Counted from the first letter of the stretch, positions 22,929-35,619 are shown. The stretch is 64,000 nt of DNA from Talpa occidentalis (GCF_014898055.3 NW_023601543.1:11617314-11681313); one strand, 5' to 3'. Numbers and translations: made by a program. Notes: generated by a model not told the origin, from the letters alone.

Positions 22929-23664
22929 TGAACCTTGATTTTCTAGGCTCTCTCCATGGTCACACACTACGCTACGTCTAAAGGACAGAGGGAGAGACCC
23001 AGGAAGAGTCTGGAAAGGATGTGGGACTTGACAAGCCTCTTGGAAGGTGGGTAGAAGAGGGCCAGATGAGGCCAAGTAGGCCTAGGCTGGGGAGAGCAGG
23101 GCACAGGCACAGGCCTGGATGGATGGGACGTCACACCAGGCCAGGCAGGTCTACAGGTAACTGTTAAGGTCAAGTCTGGCTTTGCCACATGGGCTCTGCA
23201 GACCCTTGAGGACATGACAGTGTCCTGCAGGATATACAAGCCACAAAATACATCTGACCCAGGACAGATTTGATTCAAAAGTGAGTCATTTAAAGCACTG
23301 ATTTTCTGTTAACATAAGCATAGAACCTCAGAATTGATTCAAGTTGTTGCAGGCCCCCAAGGTCTGTCCCAGGACTCCAGGCCCAGTCTCCTTCCCTGGG
23401 AATATTTATGCACTCGCCTCTAGACATTCGGCTTTTGTTTGTTTTTCCTGCCAGTACCAGGGTCTTTGACTTCTCCCCAGAGCACCTCCCCTGCTTTATC
23501 CTTTGGTGAACTGCCCCTCTAAAGGCCCTATTCTGAAATTCTGGAAGGGCTGTCAATCACAGGAAAGTGCCTCAGCCTCCCCCAGGCCCTGGATCCGGGT
23601 GGTTGTGGGACCAGCTCACTCCTTACTCACTAGGTTACCAGAGCATGTGTTGTCCCCTTTATTG

Positions 23665-23815
23665 TTTAAACTAGTTCATTTATTCATTCAACAAACACTC
23701 ATTGCAGGGCTTCTCAGCACCCGCCACCATTTAGGGTCTGGAAATGGAGCTGTAAGCTAGACAAGGACCCTGTCCCCTTGGAGTTTCCTTTCTAGATTGA
23801 GCTTTGCTCTGGGTC
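23665..23815 (-). mobile_element. L2 fragment
   Basis: TCATTTATTCATTCAACAAACACTCATTGC, then AAGGACCCTGTCCCCTTGGA, match the reversed L2 3' end. Confidence 0.65.
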
Positions 23816-24628
23816 ACTTGCCGGCTCAATGGTGGAAGATATTATGTGCAGGGCTAAGCACCAGCGGGGGTCTAGCGCACAGACACGGGGAGTCTGGGAG
23901 GCCTTGGCACAGAGGAGTCAGGGGATCTTTCATGGAAGTCTAATTTTGAGACCAGACGGGTGGGACATGAAAAGGCTCCAGTGAGCAGGATTCTGATTTG
24001 CTCCATGTTCAAAACACTCTTGTGAAGAGGATGGCATACCTGAAACAAGCTTCCTGGATGCAACTCACCTTAGAAGAAAAATAAAGCGCTTCCCAGAAAT
24101 GCTCCAGGCCCAGATCTTCCATGCTCCCTGGTCCGTTTTTGGGTTCACCCTTCCCAGGCCTGCTGCATTTTCACACCCCTTGTCAATGGCTTGCTACGAT
24201 GTCTGTCTTTAAGAAGAGTGCCTATGCCACCAGCGGAACTGAATAGCTGCAGGGAAGGCTGCCCTCTCCCCACACCACCTCGAAGACCCGGTGCTAGCCC
24301 TTCCTGCGGAGGACTCCTGCCACACCTGTGTGCACGCACCTGCTCTTAGGAGATGCGGCCTTTCTCCCTTGTGCCTCCTGCAATTCAGTAGCATGCTGAG
24401 GACAAGAGCCAGGCTCTCCACGCCACCTCCCCATGGAGCCTTGTGCATCTGACACAGCAGAGGGGGTGCGCAACCAGGTGGGTTGATGGGACTGGTTGTG
24501 GATCGGCTCAGGGACCAGGCCATCTAAAGTCCTTTTCCAGGGCCAGTGCTGGCTTAGTCCTATTTTGCTGTTATAATGACCCATAGCATCCTCTTTCACT
24601 CTCAGAAGCCATGATAAAATATATTGTA

Positions 24629-24900
24629 GGGCCTTCCTAGTGGCACAAGGGGTTAAGCACCGCACTATGAGGCAATCCGCAGCTTCTGCAGCAAGAGTTC
24701 TATCCCCAGCCGGGCAGGGAGCAACCCAATTGGCGCAGCAGACCTCTCCTGGCTTGCCCGCTGCTCCCTCAGCAGTGTATTTCAATCTGTCTGTTCTGTT
24801 CCCCACTCTGTCTCTGGTGAATCCTCTCACCACCCCCCGCATCTCTGGCCTGTACCCCAGCTCTTGTGTGCACAAATGAATAAATCTTTTGAAAAATAAA
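24629..24900 (+). mobile_element. tRNA-derived SINE
   Basis: The head GGGCCTTCCTAGTGGCACAA is followed by a complete body. Perfect 14-base target duplications ATAAAATATATTGT lie at 24614-24627 and 24901-24914. Confidence 0.92.
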
Positions 24901-25644
24901 ATAAAATATATTGTCACCTACTCATCTGGAGGGTAGTAGTAAAAGGGCTCTTGTCAAAGACAAGCTGAAGTGGTTCCTGATACAGGACAAGGTATTTATA
25001 AGATCAAAGTGGCACTGTTTTGCGACCCCATGCTCAGTCACTTGGACCTGAGCTTGCTCTGTCAGAGCTCCTCTTGGCCGCATCCAGTTCTGTACACTCT
25101 CTAGCACATGAAGCATTCAAGTCACCAGTTCAGCCTGTCACAAGATCCAGCTATTGCCTCCACCATTTCATGCCAGTGTAGGTAAAATAGCGCTGGCACA
25201 TCCCAAAGAGACGGGCATTAGAACTTTGGTGGTGGTTGAGGTGAGGCTTATACACACATAGAGGTGAAGATCATTTATATAGTAGGTGTAATCAGTGGTA
25301 ATTCAATGAGTTTATTTTAAAAACAAAAGACTGGAAAGGCACACAGGCCCAGTCCAGGGCCAGGAAGAATTCTAAGGCGATAGTGGATAAGCAGGAAGTC
25401 CAGCAGATGAGACGCAAACTGATGCTTGATGATCCTTTTCAGCCCTCAGCTTGTCTATGTCGCCTCACAGGGGCACCCAGAAGAAATAAAACCCACCCTC
25501 ATGCTCTTACCCTTGTCTTCCTCTCTACCTCTGGCTCCCCAGAGTCTTGGCTTCATCCTGCTACAGCTCTCTTGGGAAGTTCTATTTGCCTGGGACTCAT
25601 TCTTCAGTGGTGTGCCTGCGAGACAGACAAGTCTGCTTTTGGTA

Positions 25645-26045
25645 GGTTAAAGGTGGCCACAAACTCTTTGACATTCTTCCACGTTGCTGTGGGAGTCTAC
25701 AGTCCCTCCCCTCCAATCGGGGCTGGCCTCATTGGCTCGTTGCTCAGTGTGGTGGAAGTGACCTTGCAGTTTCTATCTGGGTCTCTTAGCACCTTGAGCT
25801 TCCACGTAGGATCTCATGCTGAAGAAATCACGTGGAGAGATACCATGAGACCCCAAGACTCCAAAGAGAAGAGAAAGATGCCCAGACAACCCCTAACTGT
25901 TCCAACCCCCAAGGGTTCAAGCCTCCTCAGTCGAGTCCCACCATATCTCAAATCATGCCTGTCAAATCACAGATTCTCAGCAACATAATGACTGTTGTTT
26001 TAAATAAGTTTTGGGGTGATTTGTAATGTAGCAATCAGTAAGCAG
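25645..26045 (+). mobile_element. MLT1-type solitary LTR (ERVL-MaLR), diverged
   Basis: Text such as CTCCCCTCCAATCGGGGCTG, TGGTGGAAGTGACCTTGC and TTTTGGGGTGATTTGTAATG follows the order of MLT1 LTRs. It is a non-coding relic. Confidence 0.6.
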
Positions 26046-26520
26046 AGCACTCCCTCTTGCCAGTATTGATTTATCATTTCCTGGTGGTGTAAGTCTGATG
26101 AGTTATTAAGCTCTAGGACTGACCATGAGGATGGGGAAAAACACCGTGGCTGAGGTGACACAGCCCGCGCCTGGGCACTCCTAGTTCAGTACGAATCAGC
26201 ACCACAGGTGGGTGAAAGGATAGTAGAAACTTAAATACTTTAGTACAATGTGTTCACTCTTAGCTTCCTTTCATTTGTGGCAAATAAGAATGGTGGCGTG
26301 TTTACCACACTGAAATAAAATTATGCTTTATAATAATAAATTTACTCTTAAAAAAACAAGTTGGCAAAGGCTTGGAGAAGTTGGAAACGTGTGCGTTTCT
26401 TGTAAAATGGTACAGCTTCTGTGGAAAACAGCATGGCAGTTCTTCAAAAAATTCAACAGAATTACCCTGTGATCCAGCAATCTCAGTTCTGGGTATATAC
26501 CCAAAAGAATGGAAAGAAGA

Positions 26521-26750
26521 GGGCCTCCCTACTGGCCTAGGGGCTAAGTCTCAGCGCTGTCACCATTGTGGCCTGAGTTTGATCCCCTGCCAGGGAGCTG
26601 ACTCACACAGAGTGCAGCAGACCTTGCCTTTCTCGCTTGCTGCTCCCCTTAGCAGTGTAGTTCAGTAAATCTGCCTGTTCTGCCCCCCACTCTGTCTCTA
26701 GTGAATCCTTGTAGCTCTGGTCTACAACCCAGTCCTACACAAAAATAAGG
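26521..26750 (+). mobile_element. Diverged SINE nested in an L1 fragment
   Basis: A decayed head (GGGCCTCCCTACTGGCCTAG) and body lie between AGAATGGAAAGA and AGAATAGAAAG. The surrounding L1 text is continuous once the SINE is removed. Confidence 0.85.
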
Positions 26751-26915
26751 GAAAAAAGAATAGAAAGCAGATATTAAAATAGATGTTTGTACACTTGCGT
26801 TCATAGCAGTGTTATTCACAATAGCCAAAACAGGAAAACAACCAAGTGTTGATGGACAGATTGAGTGGAAAAGAAAATGTGGACTCAACATACCATTGGA
26901 ATATTATTCAACCTT

Positions 26916-27119
26916 TAAAAAAATATTGATTTATGCATATAAGAACTGGGGTACAGGCCAGAGGTGTGGGGGGTGAGAGGAGCAGCAGGGGAGACAGGAG
27001 AGGTCTGAGGCGCCATGTGGGTTAGCTCCCTTGCCAGTTGGGGATCAAACTCGTGCTGCAGTGGCTGTGGATAGCTTCATAGTGCTGAGACTTAACCCCT
27101 TGCACCACCAGGTAGGCCC
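26916..27119 (-). mobile_element. SINE nested in the same L1 fragment, minus strand
   Basis: The element has lost part of its body. It is flanked by perfect 19-base target duplications TGGAATATTATTCAACCTT (26897-26915 and 27120-27138), which are themselves L1 sequence. Confidence 0.9.
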
Positions 27120-27490
27120 TGGAATATTATTCAACCTTAAAAAGGAAATTCTGACCTATGCTATGACATGGATGAGCCTTGAAGACACGCTAAATGAGAT
27201 AAGTCAGACACAAGAGAAGAGATACTTTGATTCCTCTTCTATGAGTTATGTCACTTATATGAGTGGGCAAACTCATCGAGACAGAAGGTAAAATGGTGGT
27301 TGTTGGAACTAGGGAGTTACTGTTTAATGGGCACACAGTTTTGGTTTGGGTTGAAGAAAAAGTTCTGGAAATGGGTGGTGGTGGTGGCTGCATAACAATG
27401 TGAATGTACCTAATGTCATTATACACTTAAAAATGGTTAAAATAATAATTTTTAACTTATACTTTATCACAATAAAGATCAATGGTACAT

Positions 27491-28459
27491 TTACACTAGA
27501 AAAGTTAATTAAAGAAAACCACTGAGTTAACATCAGCCTAGATGATATTCAAGTGAAGCAGTCTATCACTGTTGCAGCAGTGTCTTATTCTAGAGAGAAA
27601 AAAAACACCAACCAATCAAGCAATGCACATTAATTTGTAGGGATTTATTGGTCTAGGTGGTTTCTAAATAGGCTTTAGCAGGAGCAACTCCCATATGAGC
27701 TACTTTCAAATCTTTTTCTCCACCTCTGCTTTGGAGGGAAACTAAGTTAAGATTCTGTCGATTTGGGGATGGCCATAATGAAATGTCTGGGTCCTGGCCC
27801 AGTCATTCTAGAGCAAAGCCAGTGGGTGCAGACAAGCCCCAGCCCTGACGTGATGCCTCCCATCAGCATGTGGTGTCTCAGCCCCAAATAGGGATCTGGG
27901 CCCAGGGCTGGGACCAGAGTGAAGTAAGTGAGGTGCTCAGGGTGCAAAAGGCAGGAAGGTGCTCACTCTCAGGGACTGACCCCACTTCATGATCCTGAGA
28001 AGGAAGCACCCCCCTTAGTTTTGCACTTTGGGTGTGCTGTTTGCCTGGCCCTAGTCCTGGCTCTGGCCTAGATATTAATTAAAAGCCTCTAAGGTTAAAA
28101 CAAAACAAAACAAAAAAAACTCAAATGAAAACTAAACAATCATACAGAAAAAACTTCTAATTCCACAATAGGCCCAGAGACTTAAAATAATTTCTGCCTT
28201 TATGAAGAAGAAGAAAAAAAAGGGGGCCTCTAAAGTACAAGACCTCTTGGAAAGTAAAAGTTTAGGACATCTCTCAGAGAACAGACCAAAAAGCCAGAGT
28301 AGGGAAATGGGACAGAAAAGAAAAATGACATTAGAGGATTGTTACAGGAAATTAATAACAGGTGTTATAGAAAAAGCAGGGGGGAAAGGTAGAGAGGATA
28401 TTACTAAAGAAATAATACATGAAAATGCTCAGTGCTGAAGAACATGAATGTCCAGTTTG
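27491..28459. other. Intergenic DNA, nothing recognised
   Basis: It lies between two old L1 fragments. A 78-codon lysine-rich frame at 28202-28438 starts in an A/G-rich run and resembles no protein I know. Confidence 0.45.
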
Positions 28460-28935
28460 AAAGAACACACTGGAAAAGGAACTCTCCTATACTGTTGGTG
28501 GGAATGTAGACTGGTCCAACCCCTTTGGAAAACAGTATGGAGGTTTCTCAAAAGATTACAAATGGATCTGCAATATGACTCAGCAATTCCACTCCTAGGT
28601 ATCTACACTAGGTGTCTACACTAATTAGAAAGGAAACTTGCACTCCCTATGTTAATAGTAGCGCTGTTCACAATAGCTAAGCCATGGAAACAGCCTAAAT
28701 GCCCCAAACAGATGAATGGATCAAGAAAATGTGGTATATAATGGAATACTACTTGGCTATCAAAAATTAGAAACCCTGGTCATTCCTGGCAACATGGATG
28801 GAGCTGGAAGGGATTATGGTAGCGAAATAAGTCAGAAGGAGAAAGACAAATACCGGATAGTATCACTTATATGTGGAATATAGAAAAACTAAACAAAAGG
28901 TCAGATAAAGCCAAACTAAAAAAACAAAAAACTAA
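28460..28935 (+). mobile_element. L1 3' fragment
   Basis: Motifs such as TTGGTGGGAATGTAGACTGG, TCACAATAGCTAAGCCATGG and AACATGGATGGAGCTGGAAG are typical of the L1 3' region. Confidence 0.88.
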
Positions 28936-28984
28936 CCCTTGAAAGCTGACTGTGCAATGGAGGAAACTGGGTGGAGGGGGATGG

Positions 28985-29155
28985 AGAGAGGCCCTCTCCT
29001 GTCTCACCTGCTGCCCACTGCTCCCCTTAGCAGTGTATTTCATTCAATCTGCCTGTTCTGCTCCCCACTCTGCCTCCGTGAAGCCTCTCACCCCCTGCAC
29101 CTCTGGCCTGCACCCCAGTTCTTCAATGCATAAATAAATCTTTTTCTTATTATTT
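28985..29155 (+). mobile_element. 5'-truncated SINE
   Basis: Only the body (CCTCTCCTGTCTCACC to ATGCATAAATAAATCTTT) is present. It lacks the tRNA-like head and lies directly after an L1 3' end. Confidence 0.85.
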
Positions 29156-29299
29156 AAAAAAAAAAGGGAGGGTGCAGAGGGGTCTACAGCAGTGGACCAT
29201 GGCTTCTTTGGTGCATTATGGCAACAATGCCTGAAGGGGGGGATCCTACATTTCTAAAGTAAAAACAATGATGCAAACCAATATTAACTCAATAAAAAA

Positions 29300-30800
29300 T
29301 ATTTAGAAATAACATACTGGGCGTCTGGCAGAGTGAATCCAAAAAGCCCACATGAAGGCACTCATCATAAAGATTTCAAATATGAGATAAAGAGAAGATT
29401 CGAAAAGCTTGTAGTAGAAAACAAAATAGATGATAAGCAAAGGATCAGAAATCAGAATTATTTTGGAGTTTTCAAGAGAAATGCTGGCAACTAGAAGATA
29501 AGGAAGCAATGCCTTCAATATCCTGAAGGAAAATTAATATCCAAACTAGAATTCTGCGTTCAGTCAAACCAAGAATTAAATATGAGGATAGAATATAGAC
29601 ATTTTCACATACGCAAGATCGCAAGGGTTTACTCTTACAAACCCTTTCTCAGGAAGCTACTGGAGGTTGCATGCAACCAAATGAGGAAGAGATTCCAGCT
29701 TCTGGAAGTGGTGCCTGAAGTAACTGGACCAACATTTCTGTTGAAGCTATCGCAGGATCAAATAATTTCAAAATATCCTTAAAAGCATGACATATGCAAG
29801 ATAGTAAGAAAGTAGTGAGCCAAGATCCAGGAGAGTATGAGAATCCAGAAAGATAAGCCCAGTTTTGCTTAGGGAGATTTTTCCAATTAGGAAGAGGAAA
29901 TGGAGAGACCAAGTTCTTCCAGTGGCCTCAGGAACAGACAAGTCACAGTCCAGAAATGAAGACTCTCATTGACTTTGGAGTGGCATCCTGAAAAGCCATA
30001 TCCTAGAGGTCAGGGTGACTTGGAGGTAAACCAGCACTGCAAAGCTCCTTTCCATCCATCTGAGTAACACAGAAAATCTCATACTGGAAATTGGATTATG
30101 CTTATTTCAGAATGCTAACAGCCCTGGGCACCTGGGCAAATCTAATCAACATCTTTTTCAGAGGAATATAACAACATCCTAGGCTTCGAGCTATTCCTTT
30201 AAATTAAAACCTAATGTCTAACACATAATCAAAGATTCAACAAATATCTAAGATAAGATGAGCAAGAACCAGTAGAAATAACAGCCAATAGAAAGCACAC
30301 AAGAATTCCAAATAACGGATTTCCCAAGCATGATTATAAAACAACGGTGCTTATTCTATTCCAGGAAAAATGCCAAGCTTTATAATGGTGACAGGAAACT
30401 GAAAACTATGAAACAAGACAGGAGATTGGAGGGTGGAGGGAAAGCAAAACGTGAGAAAACCAATTACAAAGAAGATGTGGGCTGTATCGATAAGGAATAC
30501 ACCACAGAAGAGATACAAGGACGTTGGCGCAATGGTGAACACCTGGCCGCTAGACCTGGCAAGCTACCACTTTCAAGTGAGAGGTGGGTAGAAGGCCTGA
30601 TTATTTTGTGTTTCCAATATGAAAGTTGTTTTACAAATTTACTAGACATCACGAAAACACTTAGGATTTAAGAAACTCAAGGAGGGGGCCAGTGATGTGG
30701 GAAAGAAAAACGAAATGTCCTACAGGGAATATATGATAATCAGACACTACCCCTCACTCAGCAGCAAACTTTACATAGTCATAATAATGAAGACACCCAA
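29300..30800 (+). mobile_element. Probable L1/HAL1-like 3' sequence, diverged
   Basis: The stretch around 29500-29660 (TATCCTGAAGGAAAATTAAT, CAGGAAGCTACTGGAGG) resembles 3' UTR text of older L1 or HAL1 families that I recall. Boundaries are uncertain and the 3' half is not recognisable to me. Confidence 0.45.
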
Positions 30801-30880
30801 ACATGAAAAAAAAGTTATCAACATTTCACTGGAGGGACAGAGGGAAGATAACTGGGTTTATGTGTAAGAAAACTAGATCT

Positions 30881-31153
30881 GGGCCTCCCTGGTGGTGCAA
30901 GGGGTTAAGTCTCAGCACTATAAAGCTATCTGCAGTCACTATAGCACGAATTCAATCCCTAGCCAGGGAGCAACCCACATGGCACAGCAGACCTCTCCTG
31001 TCTCACCCGCTGCTCCCCTCAGCAGTGTATTTCAGTCACTCTGCCTGTTCTGTTCCCCACTCTGTCTCTGGTGAATCCTCTCGCCTCTCCACACCTCTGG
31101 CCTACACCCCAGCTCTTGTATGCATAAATAAATAAATCTGTAAAAAAAAAAAA
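30881..31153 (+). mobile_element. tRNA-derived SINE
   Basis: It is full length from GGGCCTCCCTGGTGGTGCAA to AATAAATCTGT and an A run. Imperfect target repeats of the AAGAAAAYTARATC type flank it. Confidence 0.9.
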
Positions 31154-31569
31154 AAGAAAATTAAATCCTCACCTTCAATAGTAGATCATCAAGAGAAACT
31201 ATTGAAAATTGTAAAATCACAAAATAGACCCGTAAGTATGGTGTTTGTAAATATAGTTTCTCATATAATTTTTTTCTTTGTGTCATGGATTATTGAGGAG
31301 TGTGCTAATTTGCCAATATTTGGAAATGTCCTACCTTCTGTTAGGTTAACATACATATTTTTTAGAGACTCATGTTATTTCTCCTATTGTCTTCATGACT
31401 ACAGGTCTTTTGGTTGTTCCGTAGCCATTACTTAACGTTTCCTTAGCTTATAGTCTGTTTAGATCAATAGTTTATCTGTCACACTTCATGCCTGAAACAT
31501 CAAACTTCCAACTTTCCCTTCTCACTTTACATGACACATCACTATCTAACAAACTCACAAGACCATTGT

Positions 31570-32250
31570 TTCATTGAAATATTACTCAGCTATTTTAAAA
31601 GATGAAATAGTACCTTTTGGGACAAAATGGACCAATCTTGATATTATTATACTAAGTGAAATAAATCAGAAAATGAATGGTATCCGATGGTCTCACTGAT
31701 TTGTGGAATATAAATAATGAAAAACTGGCAGAGAACAGCAAAAATAATTCTTAGACTGTGAAAAATACACTTGTTATCAGAGGGAACAAAGGGGTGGGAG
31801 GGATAGGATATTGGCATGGGAGGTTTCAAGGATGATGGAAGCATGTGTACATATGGAGATGTAAAAATGTACCCCAAAATGATATATGTTAACTATACAT
31901 AATGTAAACTATTACATAATGATAGTTATAACCACTATAAACCCCAGTTTACAATTTTTACACTTTTTTTTATCATCATTTTTCTTAAAAATGCTGAGGC
32001 CCACAGGTAAAAGATTGAATCAAGAAGATGTGTTAGACCCATACTATGAAATACTATTTAGTGTTAAAGAAAAATGAAATGCTGTCATTTACAGCAAAAT
32101 GGAAGGTGTTTGAGGGAATTATATGTTGTGAAGCAAGTCAGAATGACAAAGACAAATATTGCATATTTGCATAGTGGATGATTCCATGCAGTACTTACAG
32201 ACACTAGCAGATATTAATAAACAAAGTGAGGTTTCTAAGTTTAAGAGGGC
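31570..32250 (+). mobile_element. Two L1 3' fragments in tandem
   Basis: 31570-31990 (ATTACTCAGCTATTTTAAAA, AAGTGAAATAAATCAGAAAA) and 32000-32250 (ACTATGAAATACTATTTAGT, GAAGCAAGTCAGAATGACAA) both carry L1 3' text. They repeat the same part of the element, so they are separate insertions or a duplication. Confidence 0.75.
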
Positions 32251-33788
32251 AGGAGGAGGCAGAGAAGATGAAAGGGTTATAAAGGATGGTGGTGCGGAAA
32301 AAACTCAGCTGAGGCCCTAGGGTTAGCTGATAGGGTCTGACTGAGTTTGGGGTAGACTGAACTGGGGCCCAGGGTTAGCCAGTCATTCAGGGTTTAAGTA
32401 CGAGGGACACTGGACTAAGTCCAGGAGAGTCAATATTTAGGGTGGTACTAGAGGGCTAGAGAGAAGTAGATGGATTCAATAGGTATTTAGGGGGTTATGT
32501 TTTTATTGTAACAGGGATGTTCCCCTTCTGTCCCTCTTAACCCTCTGAATAGGGTCATGAGAGCTCTCTTCCCTCTCCATGAACTGTGGTCCCCAGAAAA
32601 CCTGAAAGCAGTGAAAGGTGTGCTATGCATGATGGCTGAATGATTTTGGGATGTCTCAAGGTGATTGAGAGGGCAAGATGATAGTCCTGCTTAATGACAG
32701 GACAATTCTAGCAGGCAAAGAAATGATTCCACTGACAAAATGGGCAGCCATCAAGGCCCTGCTGTTCTTGGCCTATAGCACTAGAGTGACACATTCCTTG
32801 ACACACAGACGATGCTCTGAAGTGCAGTTCTGCTCCTATTTACTGAACTCAGAACTCTGGGTCAGCAAAGAATGGCAGCCAGACAGGAGTTGCGAGCCTC
32901 CATTCCCAGTCTCCTCCAGGTTCCCACCCACTTCCTCTTTAAGTTCTCACTTGTAAATGCCCTCCTTCTTCTTTCCTTCCCAGTAGGGCTAAAGAGCTCC
33001 TGAACCAGTAGCCAGCAAGGCTAGTGGTTCCAGACTGGAGCAGGGAAAATACATAATGAACATGTCATGTCTTGTGTTGCCAGGAAATAGGGAAATGCTC
33101 AAAAAGGGATGTGGACATAACAAGAGGACACAGGAGTCAACAGGAAGATGTGGGGCAAGTGTTGCAGAGAAAGCCATGTGAAATAAAACTGGACCTATGA
33201 TTTATGTTCATAGCTCTCAGATACGGTGTGATGAAAATAGAAAAAAAATTAGTAAAAGGAAGTTCTACTGAAAAGCTACCAAGTTTGAAAGTCACACTTC
33301 AGCCATGCATCATAATGAAGAAGCTCATTAGGAAGTACGCCCATATTGTATAAAGAGAAAACTTGGAATTTAATTTGGCAGTTTTTATCAGTAATGCTTG
33401 AAGTTACAAATAATAAATGAAAAACCATAAAAAAATCATTACTCTTGCAAGTTGTTTGAAGTGTCTATAAAATTCACATTTAAAAATGGCAAAGACTACA
33501 CATAATCCTTCAAGCCAGAAAGATATTTTGTCTCAGGCTGCCCACAAGATCATAAAAGAAGCCAGAAGCAAAATGTGAAGATCTCATCCAAGAACTCTGC
33601 AATTGTCTTTGAAGATGCTTCCCACTGCCAGAGGGAGTCAGTTTACTTTCTTAAAGGTCAGCTGTGACCTCAAAAAACTAACGTACAAATCGTTTGGACT
33701 TATTACCTTCAATGAGTTTAATATTTTCTTCTATGCTATCAGTGTGTTAATTTCCACACAAAAGGCTAGGCACTAAAGATGAAGTGGC
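32251..33788. other. Intergenic DNA, nothing recognised
   Basis: No coding frame above 92 codons and no named repeat. Several TAGGGTTAG-like stretches (about 32320-32400) do not form an array. Confidence 0.45.
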
Positions 33789-34063
33789 GGGCCTCCCTGG
33801 TGGTGCAGGGGGTAAAGTCGCAACCTGTGAGGCTGTCCACAGCCGCTGCAGCACGAGTGTGATCCCCGGCCAGGGAGCTACCCACATGGTGCAGCAGACC
33901 TCTCCTGGCTCGCCCGCCGCTCCCCTCAGCAGCGTATTTCAGTCAAACTGTTCTGTTTCCAGCTCTGTCTCTGGTGAGTCCTCTCATCCCCCGCACCTCT
34001 GGCCTGTACCCCAGTTCTTGTATGCATAGATAGCTAAATCTTAAAAAAAAAAAAAATTAAGTG
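33789..34063 (+). mobile_element. tRNA-derived SINE
   Basis: It is full length with A tail, between AAGTGGC repeats. It sits just before an MIR element. Confidence 0.9.
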
Positions 34064-34084
34064 GCAACGAACTAAGAGGGCAGG

Positions 34085-34312
34085 TTCTGAAATAGTATTG
34101 TCAGCGTTCAAATTCTTCACCTGCTACTTATTAGCTATGTGATCTTGGGCAAATTATACAACCACTGTGGGCCTGTATTTCTTCATATGTAAAATTGGGA
34201 TGATTTAAAAAAAAAAAAACCCACCTGGAAGGGGTGGTCAAAAGGTTTCAAAAGTGCTCAGCACTTCCACTGCTCATGCAGTAATTCAATAAATGTTAGC
34301 TATTCATAATAG
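34085..34312 (+). mobile_element. MIR SINE
   Basis: TTAGCTATGTGATCTTGGGC is the diagnostic MIR core, and TTCAATAAATGTTAGCTATT is its 3' end. It is nearly full length. Confidence 0.85.
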
Positions 34313-34357
34313 GGTAGTTTTTGTTTTTATTGCTTAGCCTAGAAATATATAAGCTTT

Positions 34358-34615
34358 GGGCCTCCCCTGGTGGTGCAGCGGTTGAGAGCTGGGCTGCGAA
34401 GCTGCCCACAGCCTCTGCAGCACCGGTTCGATCCCCAGCTGCCGGCGAGGGTCCCACATGGTGCGACAGACCTCTCCTGCTGCCCGCTGCTCCCCTCAGC
34501 AGTGTACTTCGGTCCTTCTGCCTGCTCTGCTCCCCGCTCTGGCTCTGGCAAATTTTCTCACCCTCCTCCGCTTCTGACTGTACCCAGTGCTTGTATAAAT
34601 AAATTAATAAATCTT

Positions 34616-34616
<1 letters not shown>
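34358..34616 (+). mobile_element. SINE, first of a pair with (TA)n tails
   Basis: It belongs to the CAGTGCTTGTATAAAT subfamily. The tail runs into a (TA)n tract at about 34617-34657. The pair as a whole is flanked by ATATATAAGCTTTG at about 34345-34358 and 34940-34953. Confidence 0.9.
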
Positions 34617-34658
<42 letters not shown>

Positions 34659-34660
<2 letters not shown>

Positions 34661-34904
34661 GCCTCCCCGGTGGCGCAGAGGTTGAGCGCTGGGTTGCGAA
34701 GCTGCCCGCAGCCTCTACAGTGCCGGTTCGATACCCAGCTACTCCCCGGCCACCAGAGGAGGGTCCCACACGCCCGCTGCTCCCCTCAGCAGTGTACTTT
34801 GGTCCTTCTGCCTGCTCTGCTCCCCGCTCTGGCTCTGGTGAATTCTCTCACCCTCCCACGCTTCTGACTGTACCCAGTGCTTGAATAAATAAATAAATAA
34901 ATCT

Positions 34905-34907
<3 letters not shown>
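34659..34907 (+). mobile_element. SINE, second of a pair with (TA)n tails
   Basis: It is of the same subfamily as its neighbour, with a short internal deletion around GGGTCCCACACGCCC. Its tail also leads into (TA)n, 34909-34946. Confidence 0.9.
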
Positions 34908-34948
<41 letters not shown>

Positions 34949-34953
34949 CTTTG

Positions 34954-35489
34954 CCTCTAATTCTAGGTAATTCAGGTATAATTCTCAAAATTTTTTTTTT
35001 AACTTTTCATCATTTATGTAAGAAGTACTTACTAAGGTTGCTACTTCATACCTTACTCAAACATAGAAGGAATCAAAAGTTTTGGTTTAAAATGTTTCTT
35101 CCAACTCCCAGAAAACAAAAGGTTTTGTTGCTTTTAAATCAACACAGTATTATCTACACAAAGAAGCTAACAGTTCATGTCTGAAAACAAACTGTGAGAT
35201 GCAGATGAAACTGTGATCAAAACAATTTAACAAAATTGCAAGAGAAAGTCAAGTTATGTCAACATAGTAAAATGTAATAAAGTATGCCACGTGATATTTA
35301 GTGCCTCTGAAGTAAGAATTTCGCTAACTCCCCTAACCCATTCTACCAGATAATCATTATTTGCTGTACTTGGTAAAGATTACAATTAAACTAGCTTCTA
35401 AAACTTAACAGACAAGGAAAAGGTAACCAACAGAACTCTACACTGACTTAATCTGTAAAGAAATGATATGTATTCATAGTTTCTTTTGA
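34954..35489. other. Spacer between the SINE pair and the HPRT1 3' end
   Basis: AT-rich DNA without a recognised element. It lies downstream of the HPRT1 cleavage site. Confidence 0.5.
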
Positions 35490-35501
35490 AGAGACAGCCT
35501 T

Positions 35502-35572
35502 GGGGTTGGGGAAGTAAATATTGTTTAAAAATCAACAATGATGTAAAAAATTTAAAAAATAATATAAAAAAG
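35502..35572 (+). mobile_element. Very short (71-bp) L1-type insertion next to the HPRT1 3' end
   Basis: An A-rich ended piece (GGGGTTGGGGAAGTAAATAT to AATATAAAAA) lies between perfect 12-base repeats AGAGACAGCCTT at 35490-35501 and 35573-35584. It is about 50 bases past the expected HPRT1 cleavage site. Confidence 0.75.
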
Positions 35573-35619
35573 AGAGACAGCCTTTATTTTAAGGATTTTT
35601 ACACTGAAGAATCCAAAAA

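Larger units (their letters stand above)
22943..25644. other. Intergenic DNA between repeats
   Basis: Apart from the L2 fragment at 23665 and the SINE at 24629, I recognise nothing. The longest frame (24294-24917, minus) runs through the SINE and is not a gene. Confidence 0.5.
26360..27490 (+). mobile_element. Old L1 3' fragment with two nested SINEs
   Basis: Typical L1M-type text is seen, such as TGGGTATATACCCAAAAGAA, TGGAATATTATTCAACCT and ACACTTAAAAATGGTTAAAA. Two SINE insertions split it. Old L1 fragments of this kind account for the short open frames in the area. Confidence 0.88.

Noticed and set aside
25383..25988. A 201-codon frame on the plus strand
   Set aside because: Its second half runs through an MLT1-type LTR relic, and no protein domain is recognisable.
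32300..32400. Interstitial telomere-like TAGGGTTAG words
   Set aside because: There are only scattered partial units and no TTAGGG tandem array.
34339..34769. Frames of 70-157 codons in SINE copies, repeated across the window
   Set aside because: All are translations of the same SINE in different copies. The recurring phrases (such as GPSSGGRGAAGDRT) are repeat-derived.
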